Source: Spartobacteria bacterium
GTDB taxonomy: Bacteria; Verrucomicrobiota; Verrucomicrobiia; Chthoniobacterales; UBA10450
DNA length: 64,000 nt
NCBI GenBank assembly: GCA_003134765.1
Contig: PLCM01000037.1
Location: forward strand, 37,780-101,779
Direction: 5' to 3'
Part shown: positions 7,103 through 15,050 of the stretch, piece after piece
Layout of the letters: each line of letters starts with the position of its first letter
Numbering within the stretch: the stretch's first letter is position 1
Made by a program: the position numbers and the translations under genes
Notes under the pieces: model-generated
The model's input: only the letters and a program-made list of their open reading frames with translations
What the model was told of the DNA's origin: nothing
Databases searched by the model: none

Positions 7103-9697
7103 ATGCTCCACGATCTCCGTTTCGCGGTCCGCCAGCTCTGGAAAGCACCGGGATTCACGATCGCGGCCGTGCTGGTGCTTACCCTCGGGATCGGCGTCAA
7201 CACCGCGATCTTTAGTCTCGTTCACACGATGCTGTTTGCGCCGCCCGGTTATGCGCGGCCCGACGAGCTGGTCCAGATTTTTTCGCAGGACACCAAAAAC
7301 CCGAAGACGTTCCGGGAATTTTCCTATCCGACCCTGAACGACATCCGGCAGCAGAATTCGGTTTTCTCCGGGGTCGCGGGATTCAACGTCGGCATGGTCG
7401 GAATCGGGGAGAAGAACAACACCCGCCGCACGTTTGTCTCGATCGTCACGGCAAACTACTTCGACGTCCTGGGCGTGGCGCCCGTGATCGGGCGGGCGTT
7501 TACCCTGGAAGAAGAACAGCCGGGCCGGGCGGCGTCGGTGGTGCTCGTCAGCTATGGCTATTGGACGCGGCATAATCACGACGCCTCCGTTCTTGGCTCG
7601 CAGGTCCTGATCAATGGCCGCTCCTACACGGTCATCGGCGTGCTGCCGAAAACATTCACGGGGACCCTGGCGGTTTTATCCCCGGAAGTCTGGCTGCCGC
7701 TCAGCGCGCTTGAATTCGTCACACCGAATTACGCGAACGATCCCACCCAGACCTTGAGCAGCCGCGCCGGCGAACAGCTCCTTCCCATCGCGCGTTTCAA
7801 GCCCGGCGTAACTGCACCGGCTGTCGGCGCGGCCTTGAAGACACTGGCCGGCAATCTCGAGCGAGCTTATCCGGTGGAACAGAAGGACCAGACGTTCATC
7901 ACCGCGCCCCTTTCGCGTTTTTCCATCAGCGATGACCCGCCGGATGACAGCCAGTTCGGCGCGATCGCGCCGATGCTCCTCGGCATGGCCGCGGTCGTCC
8001 TGCTCGTCGCCTGCCTGAACCTCGCGAACATGCTCTTGGCGCGTGGCACGGCCCGGCGGAAAGAGATCGCGATTCGCCTTGCCCTGGGCGGCAGCCGTTG
8101 GCGCGTCGTCAGACAATTGCTCACGGAGGGATTGCTCCTCGCGTCGATCGGCGGTGCCGCGGGCCTCGTCGTCGGCTTGTGGGCTTCGAAGATTCTCGCG
8201 CTCTCCATGCGAAACCTGCTCCCGCTCGACCTGGTTTGGAACGCGGGACCAAACCTGCCGATTCTCGCGACGACGTTTGGGTTTTGCCTTCTTGGAACGG
8301 TGGCGTTCGCGCTCGGGCCGGCGCTCAAGCTGTCGCGCAGCAGCGTCATTGGCGATTTGAAGGAACACGCGGGCGACGATGTTGTCCGGCGCCGTTGGCG
8401 TTTCCTGCCGCGCAACCCGCTCGTGGTGGTGCAGATTGCTTTCTCGCTGGCGCTTCTCACCGCCGCGGCGCTCTTCATCCGGGGCGCAAACAAAGCCGCC
8501 GGGCTCGATACCGGGTTGCACGTGGAGAACGATCTCCTCCTCGAAGTGGACGCGAGCCTGGGCGGGTTCGATTCGCAACGCGCGGAGCAGCTTTACCGCA
8601 CCCTCAACGATCGGCTCGCGGCGCTGCCTGGCGTCAAGCACGTCAGCATTTCAGCGACGGCGCCCTTCGGGATGCTCTCACTTTCCCGCGCCATCCAGCG
8701 GGCGGGCCTGCACGTCAGCAAAGAGGACAAACCGGGCTCGGCTGCGGAAGGGCTTGCCTTCAGTTCGCGCTATATCAGCGTTGGCTGCGATTACTTCGCG
8801 GCCACGGGAATACGGATCCTGCGCGGCCGCAATTTCACGGTTTCGGAGGCGACGCAATCAAACAGCCCCGCGGTCGCCATCATCGACGAAGCGCTGGCGA
8901 AGAAACTCTGGCCGGAGGGTGACGCTCTCGGCCAACGCCTTGAGTTCGCTTCCGATGCTGCGCCGAGGGCGAAACGGGATGATGGCGGGGGAGGAATGGG
9001 TATCCAGCAGGGCGGCAAAACCAATATCAAGCAGGAAGAACCAATTGAAGTGGTCGGCATCGCTGCGGTCACGCGCGGAACGGTTTTCGAGAAACGGCCG
9101 CGCGGCACCATCTACCTGCCGTTTGCGCGCGGCTTTCAGAACAACGCGTTTTTCTTCATCCAGTTTTCGTCGGTCAATAAGACCACGCTTCCCGGCATGG
9201 CCGACGCGGTCCGTCGAGCCGTGCGCGAAACCGACCCGACTTTGCCCGTGCTCTCGCTCAAGACGTTTCCCCAGCATCTTGAATCGAACATGGAGATTTG
9301 GATCATTCGCACCGGCGCGACCCTTTTCTCGGTCTTCGGCGCCTTGGCCCTCGCCCTGGCGATCGTCGGCGTCTACGGAGTCAAAGCCTACTCGGTGGCG
9401 CGGCGCACCCGTGAGATCGGCATTCGGATGGCACTCGGGGCGCGGCCTCGAGGTGTGCAATGGATGATTATCCGCGAAGGAATCATCATGCTGGCCGGGG
9501 GTGTGGTCATCGGCTTGCTCCTGGCGGCGGCGACCGGGCGGTTGCTCGCCGGCATGTTATATCAGGTCGGGGCGCTGGATCCGATCGCATTCTCGACCGC
9601 CCCGCTTCTCCTCGGGGTGGCGACGCTGATCGCTACCTGGCTGCCGGCCCGGCGAGCGACGCGGATCAGCCCGATGGCGGCGTTGCGGACGGAGTAG
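7103..9697 (+). CDS. MacB/FtsX-like ABC transporter permease
   Basis: LRFAVRQLWKAPGFTIAAVLVLTLGIGVNTAIFSLVHTMLF...; C-terminal ARRTREIGIRMALGARPRGV..PARRATRISPMAALRTE. Confidence 0.93.
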   Translation: MLHDLRFAVRQLWKAPGFTIAAVLVLTLGIGVNTAIFSLVHTMLFAPPGYARPDELVQIFSQDTKNPKTFREFSYPTLNDIRQQNSVFSGVAGFNVGMVGIGEKNNTRRTFVSIVTANYFDVLGVAPVIGRAFTLEEEQPGRAASVVLVSYGYWTRHNHDASVLGSQVLINGRSYTVIGVLPKTFTGTLAVLSPEVWLPLSALEFVTPNYANDPTQTLSSRAGEQLLPIARFKPGVTAPAVGAALKTLAGNLERAYPVEQKDQTFITAPLSRFSISDDPPDDSQFGAIAPMLLGMAAVVLLVACLNLANMLLARGTARRKEIAIRLALGGSRWRVVRQLLTEGLLLASIGGAAGLVVGLWASKILALSMRNLLPLDLVWNAGPNLPILATTFGFCLLGTVAFALGPALKLSRSSVIGDLKEHAGDDVVRRRWRFLPRNPLVVVQIAFSLALLTAAALFIRGANKAAGLDTGLHVENDLLLEVDASLGGFDSQRAEQLYRTLNDRLAALPGVKHVSISATAPFGMLSLSRAIQRAGLHVSKEDKPGSAAEGLAFSSRYISVGCDYFAATGIRILRGRNFTVSEATQSNSPAVAIIDEALAKKLWPEGDALGQRLEFASDAAPRAKRDDGGGGMGIQQGGKTNIKQEEPIEVVGIAAVTRGTVFEKRPRGTIYLPFARGFQNNAFFFIQFSSVNKTTLPGMADAVRRAVRETDPTLPVLSLKTFPQHLESNMEIWIIRTGATLFSVFGALALALAIVGVYGVKAYSVARRTREIGIRMALGARPRGVQWMIIREGIIMLAGGVVIGLLLAAATGRLLAGMLYQVGALDPIAFSTAPLLLGVATLIATWLPARRATRISPMAALRTE

Positions 9698-9701
9698 TTG
9701 T

Positions 9702-9728
9702 AGCCGGGATCGCTGATCCCGGCTGAGA
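9702..9728. repeat. Short palindromic element TGTAGCCGGGATCGCTGATCCCGGCTG
   Basis: Inverted repeat; related copy inside mutL at 28584..28612. Confidence 0.75.
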
Positions 9729-9810
9729 TCCCGCGTTCCGGCACCCACGCCCCGGGTCCAACAAAAAATAAATTAGACAGATCTTGCCTTGAGCTGCGTT
9801 TAAATAATAT

Positions 9811-10170
9811 ATGTCTATGGCATATATGGCTTCACCAATGCTCGATCGCGAATTGAAGAAGGGCAGCGCCGAGCTGTTGATCCTTTCACTCGTGGAAGAC
9901 CGGCCCCGGCATGGCTACGACATCGGGCAGCTCATCGAGCTGCGTTCCCGCGGGACTCTCCGCTTCAATGTGGCGTCGCTTTACCCGCTGCTCTACCGGC
10001 TGGAGAAGCGCGGGTGGATCCGCGGCCGCTGGGTTGAAAAGGCGGGACAGCGTCGCCGTCGTTATTATCGGCTCACTCCAGCCGGCGGGAAAATTCTGGC
10101 GGCCCAACGGGAAGGCTGGCGTGAGTTCGTGGAAGCAATCAGCCGGATCACGGGAATTCAGCATGCCTGA
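9811..10170 (+). CDS. PadR family transcriptional regulator
   Basis: LDRELKKGSAELLILSLVEDRPRHGYDIGQLIELRSRGTLRFNVASLYPLLYRLEKRGWIRGRW. Confidence 0.93.
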   Translation: MSMAYMASPMLDRELKKGSAELLILSLVEDRPRHGYDIGQLIELRSRGTLRFNVASLYPLLYRLEKRGWIRGRWVEKAGQRRRRYYRLTPAGGKILAAQREGWREFVEAISRITGIQHA

Positions 10171-10335
10171 GTTCAGGAAGGCGATCCGTTGCACTATCAG
10201 TAGTCACTTAAGTGTTTCGCTCGCCCTCCCGTTTGCCTACGGGGATAATGGCGACCGTTCTTCGCCTCAGAAAAAAGGGCAGACACGGCGGTCGGTCGAC
10301 GTTGCTAAAGCTGCAACTGGTGAGGCTGGGGGCGA

Positions 10336-10364
10336 AAACTCGACGGCTTAAAGCCGTCGAGTTT
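10336..10364. repeat. Palindrome AAACTCGACGGCTT-A-AAGCCGTCGAGTTT, copy 1
   Basis: Perfect 14-bp arms with 1-nt centre. Confidence 0.95.
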
Positions 10365-10412
10365 AGAGTGATTGGCCGGGATCGAAATGACTTGCAGCGG
10401 TTGTTCGCCGGA

Positions 10413-10437
10413 ACTTGACGGCTTAAAGCCGTCGAGC
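10413..10437. repeat. Palindrome CTTGACGGCTTAAAGCCGTCGAG, copy 2
   Basis: Near-identical to 10336..10364. Confidence 0.93.
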
Positions 10438-10452
10438 TCAGAATGCGGTCGA

Positions 10453-10863
10453 ATGGAGTCGAAACATGGCGTCCTGGATGTCTTGTTCCCGGCGGTTCGA
10501 GCAAGACTGTTGCGACTTCTTTTCACCACGCCCACGAGAGCGCATTATGTGCGAGAGCTCCGGGATCTAAGCGCTCTTAGCCTGCACACGGTCCAGGACG
10601 AGTTACGGAAACTCACTGCCCTCCGCCGGCTCAAAACCTGGTCGAACGGATACCATCGATTTTATGAAGCGGATCGTGCGCACCCGCTTTCCAAGCCTTT
10701 ACTGCAGATGGTTCAACTCCATGAAAAACTCCCGGCAATTAAGCCCTCCGGGTTACGGCGACCATCAGTTCGCTTCCGTTCGGGGAAAAAGAAAAGCCCC
10801 AGGAACCCGGTACCTCTTCCTCCGGGCCGACCAACGACCTGGCATCGATTTCCGCGACCGTAA
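10453..10863 (+). CDS. Winged-helix (ArsR/MarR-like) DNA-binding protein
   Basis: MESKHGVLDVLFPAVRARLLRLLFTTPTRAHYVRELRDLSALSLHTVQDELRKLTALRRLKTWSNGYHRFYEADRAHPL. Confidence 0.65.
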   Translation: MESKHGVLDVLFPAVRARLLRLLFTTPTRAHYVRELRDLSALSLHTVQDELRKLTALRRLKTWSNGYHRFYEADRAHPLSKPLLQMVQLHEKLPAIKPSGLRRPSVRFRSGKKKSPRNPVPLPPGRPTTWHRFPRP

Positions 10864-10868
10864 AAGCA

Positions 10869-10893
10869 AACTCGACGGCTTTAAGCCGTCGAG
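10869..10893. repeat. Palindrome AACTCGACGGCTTTAAGCCGTCGAG, copy 3
   Basis: Reverse-orientation copy of the same palindrome. Confidence 0.93.
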
Positions 10894-11201
10894 TGCCCCC
10901 GGAGGATTGTGGAGAGTGACGCGCCAGCCGGGCAGGTGATCCGAGGAGGGATTACAGGCTGGATTGGCAAAAGGGCGAAGGCGAAGAAAGCGGCTCAGCA
11001 AGCCGCAGGAGGCGAGCTTCGGAAAGATCGCTTGAGTTAATCTCAAACCAGGCGATACTGGCGACCTATTGGATACACTCTGTATCGTTCGTTGCTTGGT
11101 AGATCGTCAGGTGAGGTTGTCCTCAGTGGTGATTTGAAACCCGATTCCCGGGAACAGCTCTGAAGCTGACAGTATCGCTCCAAAACAAGTCAACAGTCAC
11201 T

Positions 11202-11510
11202 ATGAAATTATACGTTGGAAATCTCTCTTTTGAGACCACTGAAAACGATCTTCAGGATCTTTTTGAACAACACGGCCAGGTCAGCGAAGTCGCGCTGATG
11301 ATGGACCGCATGACCGGCAAGTCGCGCGGTTTTGCGTTCGTCACCATGAACGACAAAGCCCAGGCGGATGCCGCTCTGGCAGCCCTTAATGGCAAGCAAG
11401 TGGGCGGTCGCGCCCTGACGGTGAACGAAGCCCGCCCGCGCGAAGAGCGTGGCGGTGGCGCTCGCCCGTCCGGTGGCGGCAACCGCAAGTTCGCCCAGGG
11501 ACGCTGGTAG
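11202..11510 (+). CDS. RRM-type RNA-binding protein
   Basis: MKLYVGNLSFETTENDLQDLFEQHGQVSEVALMMDRMTGKSRGFAFVTM; RNP1/RNP2 motifs and Gly-rich tail. Confidence 0.95.
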   Translation: MKLYVGNLSFETTENDLQDLFEQHGQVSEVALMMDRMTGKSRGFAFVTMNDKAQADAALAALNGKQVGGRALTVNEARPREERGGGARPSGGGNRKFAQGRW

Positions 11511-11571
11511 TTAATTCTGATCGCGCCGAGTCGGCCCGGGAAATCCGGGCCGGCTCCCGCGGTCACTCACC

Positions 11572-11808
11572 ATGGATACAGCCAAAGCGATCGAAGTAGA
11601 AGGAACGATCACCTCGGTTCTTCCGGGCACGATGTTTCGGGTGGAATTGAACCGCGCCGGTGGCGCCGGGATCAACGCCCGCCTCGTCCTCGCCCACATT
11701 TCCGGAAAGATGCGCAAGCGTTTTATCCGCCTCACCATCGGCGACCGCGTGAAAATGCAGATGTCGCCTTATGACATGGACAAAGCCCGCATCGTTTATC
11801 GACTCTGA
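11572..11808 (+). CDS. infA: Translation initiation factor IF-1
   Basis: [21 protein letters not shown]...[40 protein letters not shown]. Confidence 0.93.
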   Translation: MDTAKAIEVEGTITSVLPGTMFRVELNRAGGAGINARLVLAHISGKMRKRFIRLTIGDRVKMQMSPYDMDKARIVYRL

Positions 11809-12029
11809 TGAGTAAATTTGATCTGACACGCGCGGTTAAACCCGCCACTGGCTCGGTTATCAAACGGATTCTGGTCCGTTGTCCCTCTACGGGTCGGCTT
11901 ACTGCCACAGGCAAAACTGTGGAAGAATCCGCCTGGGACGGCACAAAGCTTAATCGCCCGCGGCTTAATTGCCCGCATTGCGGTGAAACCCACAGCTGGA
12001 CGAAGAAAGACGTCGTTCTGGCTCGTTAG
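11808..12029 (+). CDS. Small zinc-ribbon-like hypothetical protein, overlaps infA stop (TGATG)
   Basis: ORF with RCPSTGRL...LNCPHCGETHSWTKKDVVLAR. Confidence 0.6.
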   Translation: MSKFDLTRAVKPATGSVIKRILVRCPSTGRLTATGKTVEESAWDGTKLNRPRLNCPHCGETHSWTKKDVVLAR

Positions 12030-12107
12030 GAAGGGTCGAGGCAGGAACGCTTTTTTCAAAGCGTGGCAGATTCTGCAGTGAATTTGGTTTTGGAACATAG
12101 GATCGGT

Positions 12108-13001
12108 ATGAAAATTTTCTCTCTTCCAGTTGAGCGCATTAATTGGGTCTCCAGCTCTTTCCTCATCGGAACCGCACTACTCACCGTGACCGCTTTGCCG
12201 GTCTATCTCTGGTATTTCGGCTTCGACTGGTTCCACGTCGGAATGTTTTTCGTCATGTTCGTTCTCACCGGCTTCAGTATCACAGCCGGGTATCACCGTT
12301 TTTTCGCCCACAAAACCTTCGAGGCGAAATGGCCGCTTCGCCTGATGGTGCTCATTTTCGGTGCGGCCGCCTTCGAGAATTCCGTCCTCATGTGGACGAG
12401 TGATCATCGCCGGCATCATAAACATACCGATCACGACGACGATCCCTACAACATCACGAAAGGCTTTTTCCACGCCCACATGGGTTGGATGCTGATCAAG
12501 TTGAATCCCGAGCCACCCCTGGATAATGTCCCGGATCTCGAACGCGACGCGCTCGTCCGCTGGCAGCATCGCCACGTTTTTCTCCTCGCCGTCCTCGTCG
12601 GTTTTGTCCTGCCAGCTTTTGCTGGATTTCTTTACGACGGCTGGGTCGGCGCCCTCGGCGGCTTTCTGATTGGCGGCATTGCCCGGGTTGTGGCCACGCA
12701 ACACACGACTTTCTTCATTAACAGCGCCTGCCATTACATAGGCCGGCAACCGTACTCGAAGCGTTGCACCGCGCGCGACTCATTCTTTCTCGCCCTCTTT
12801 ACGCTGGGCGAGGGTTACCACAACTATCACCACGAATTTCAGCAGGATTACCGGAACGGCGTCAAGCCCTGGCAATGGGATCCGACGAAATGGCTGATCT
12901 GGGTTCTTTCAAAAGTTGGGATCACCTCCGGACTTCGCCGCGTCGCCCCGGAGAAAATCGCCGCCGCCCAGCAGGCCGTGAAGGTAAGCGTCTCGCGCTA
13001 G
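12108..13001 (+). CDS. Acyl-CoA/acyl-lipid desaturase
   Basis: Histidine boxes HRFFAH, HRRHHKHTD, HNYHH; ORF track start at GTG 12063, ATG at 12108. Confidence 0.92.
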   Translation: MKIFSLPVERINWVSSSFLIGTALLTVTALPVYLWYFGFDWFHVGMFFVMFVLTGFSITAGYHRFFAHKTFEAKWPLRLMVLIFGAAAFENSVLMWTSDHRRHHKHTDHDDDPYNITKGFFHAHMGWMLIKLNPEPPLDNVPDLERDALVRWQHRHVFLLAVLVGFVLPAFAGFLYDGWVGALGGFLIGGIARVVATQHTTFFINSACHYIGRQPYSKRCTARDSFFLALFTLGEGYHNYHHEFQQDYRNGVKPWQWDPTKWLIWVLSKVGITSGLRRVAPEKIAAAQQAVKVSVSR

Positions 13002-13122
13002 CCAGACAGCTGCAGTCGCGGTGCTCTTTCGCCGCGCTGGTTCCAGAGCTGCATCGGATCGGCAGCCAGCCGTGCTTTTGTTTCGCCCCCGAAACAAAGA
13101 TTAATCCGTCCAGTGGCTCCCT

Positions 13123-13175
13123 TTGACAGTCTAGGGAAAAGATTGAACAGTTGACTTACCAAGACTGTCTAGGTA
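13123..13175 (+). promoter_or_regulatory. Putative promoter/operator TTGACAGTCTAGGGAAAAGATTGAAC...AGACTGTCTAGG
   Basis: 51-bp sequence ~84% identical to 14641..14691; contains AGAC-T-GTCT palindrome; sits just upstream of an ATG. Confidence 0.75.
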
Positions 13176-13182
13176 GAAATTC

Positions 13183-13746
13183 ATGAAACCATTCACCCTC
13201 GTCGTCGCACTTGTCAGTGCATTCGCTCTTTCCGCAAACGCGTCTGACTCCTTCAAGATCGATCCGGTTCACTCGTTCGTGCTCTTTGGTGTGCAACACC
13301 TCCGCATTGCGAACACTTACGGCCGCTTCAACGATATCTCGGGCACTGTCGTCTTCGACAGAGACAACCCTTCGAAGAGTTCGGTCGAATTGTCGGTGCA
13401 GGTGGAAAGCCTCGACACTCACAATTCAATTCGCGAACGGAGCCTGAAGAGTCCGGATTTCTTCGACGTGAAACAGTTTCCGACGATGACCTTCAAGAGC
13501 ACAAAAGTCGAAGGCAGCGGGGACCTGCTCAAAGTTTCTGGTGACCTCACCATCCGGGGGGTGACCAAGCCGGTGACCGTCGACTTCAAGAAAGGTGGCG
13601 AAGGCAAAGGCGTATTTGGAGAAATGCGTGGCGGCGGCGAAACGCGTTTCACGATCAAGCGAAGCGACTTCGGGATGAACTTCGAGCTCGGCGAGGTTGG
13701 CGACGAGGTCACCATCATCCTGAGCCTGGAAGGCGTTAAAAAGTAG
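13183..13746 (+). CDS. YceI family protein (secreted)
   Basis: Signal peptide then FKIDPVHSFVLFGVQHLRIANTYGRFNDISGTVVFDRDNPSKSSVELSVQVESLDTHNSIRERSLKSPDFFDVKQFPTMTFKST. Confidence 0.95.
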   Translation: MKPFTLVVALVSAFALSANASDSFKIDPVHSFVLFGVQHLRIANTYGRFNDISGTVVFDRDNPSKSSVELSVQVESLDTHNSIRERSLKSPDFFDVKQFPTMTFKSTKVEGSGDLLKVSGDLTIRGVTKPVTVDFKKGGEGKGVFGEMRGGGETRFTIKRSDFGMNFELGEVGDEVTIILSLEGVKK

Positions 13747-13752
13747 CGGCCG

Positions 13753-14619
13753 TTGGCGACGGCCCATCCGATGCAGTTGTTGAAACAGATGCTGCTGTCC
13801 GCCGCCCTGGCCGGGGCGGTCGCGGCGGCGTTTCTTTTCGTCCTGGCGCGGTGGTGGAAAAGCGCGAGTCGTTGCGCGGGAGCGATCGCGATCGGAGCCG
13901 GCTCCATTGCAGGACACGTCCTCTCTGCCGGTTGGTCGCCTTTCCCGCCGCGTTCCGCAACCCACTGGCTGTTTTGGTTCGCCATCATTGGAGTCATCGC
14001 TGCTGCGGCCGATGCACTCGTCAGGCCGAAAGGGCCGATTCGCCTCATCGCCTGGACAATCATCTGCACGATCGCGTGTCGGTTAATTCTGCAACCGAAA
14101 TTCAGTTATGCCTGGAGCGCTGCGGAAGGCTGGCTCCGGGTGTTTGCCATCGCGCTCGGGGCCGTGGTTTTGACCTGCTGTCTCGATCTCATCGAGCGCA
14201 AGCCATTTGGCCCCGCCACGCTGTTTTCCGTAACGACCGTTCTCGGCGCAGGCACTTGCCTCGCCCTCGTGCTCTCCGGCAGTTTGTTGCTTGGACAACT
14301 TGCCTGCGTTCTGGCCGCTATCGCCGCCACCTGCCTTCTTCTAATTGTCGCCGTGACGGCACCTTTCCATCCGAGCGGCGCCGCGGCTCCTCTTAGTCTC
14401 ATCTGCGCTGGCTTATGGCTCAGCGGTTTCTTTTATGCGGAACTGCCGCCCGCCAGCGCGCTTCTTCTTGCCCTCGCCCCCGCCAGTGTTTTGCTTCCCC
14501 TGGGCAAAGAGAATTACTCCCCGTGGCGAGGGCTGGCCTTCCGGACCGCGTTGGTTGCGGTCCCGGTCGCTATCGCGGTTGCGCTCGCATTCCAGACATC
14601 ACCCCCGATTGAATACTGA
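13753..14619 (+). CDS. Polytopic hypothetical membrane protein
   Basis: 288-aa strongly hydrophobic ORF downstream of yceI. Confidence 0.6.
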   Translation: MATAHPMQLLKQMLLSAALAGAVAAAFLFVLARWWKSASRCAGAIAIGAGSIAGHVLSAGWSPFPPRSATHWLFWFAIIGVIAAAADALVRPKGPIRLIAWTIICTIACRLILQPKFSYAWSAAEGWLRVFAIALGAVVLTCCLDLIERKPFGPATLFSVTTVLGAGTCLALVLSGSLLLGQLACVLAAIAATCLLLIVAVTAPFHPSGAAAPLSLICAGLWLSGFFYAELPPASALLLALAPASVLLPLGKENYSPWRGLAFRTALVAVPVAIAVALAFQTSPPIEY

Positions 14620-14640
14620 CGCTTACCGCGCGGTCTCCTC

Positions 14641-14691
14641 TTGACAGTCTAGGGAAAAGATTGAACGCTGACGTGACCGAGACTGTCTAGG
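14641..14691 (+). promoter_or_regulatory. Putative promoter/operator, second copy of the 13123 motif
   Basis: Same 51-bp layout; first 26 nt identical to 13123..13148. Confidence 0.75.
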
Positions 14692-14710
14692 CAAGACAAC
14701 CCACCACCCT

Positions 14711-15043
14711 ATGGCAAAGGAAAAACCTGACCTTGTTTACGGGACGCTCGACATGTTGATCCTGAAATCGCTTCAGCCTGATCCGCGGCATGGACTCGCG
14801 ATCGCGGACCGGATCCAACAGATGTCGAAAGAGATTCTGCGCGTCGAGCAGGGATCGCTTTATCCGGCGCTTTATCGTTTGGAGGCGCAGGGGTGGATCA
14901 AGGCGGAATGGGGTGTCTCGGATAACAATCGCCGGGCGCGGTATTACGAATTGACTGCGGCCGGACGCAAGCAGCTCACGGCGGAGAAGGAGCATTGGTC
15001 GCGGATCACAAAGGGGATCAATCTCGTGCTGGCGGGCACGTAA
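14711..15043 (+). CDS. PadR family transcriptional regulator
   Basis: [81 protein letters not shown]. Confidence 0.95.
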   Translation: MAKEKPDLVYGTLDMLILKSLQPDPRHGLAIADRIQQMSKEILRVEQGSLYPALYRLEAQGWIKAEWGVSDNNRRARYYELTAAGRKQLTAEKEHWSRITKGINLVLAGT

Positions 15044-15050
15044 CTTTTTT

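Noticed and set aside
7676-8641. Long minus-strand ORF (321 aa) opposite the ABC permease
   Set aside because: Composition is Arg/Glu/Gln-rich shadow of the GC-rich sense frame; the plus-strand permease is clearly the real gene.
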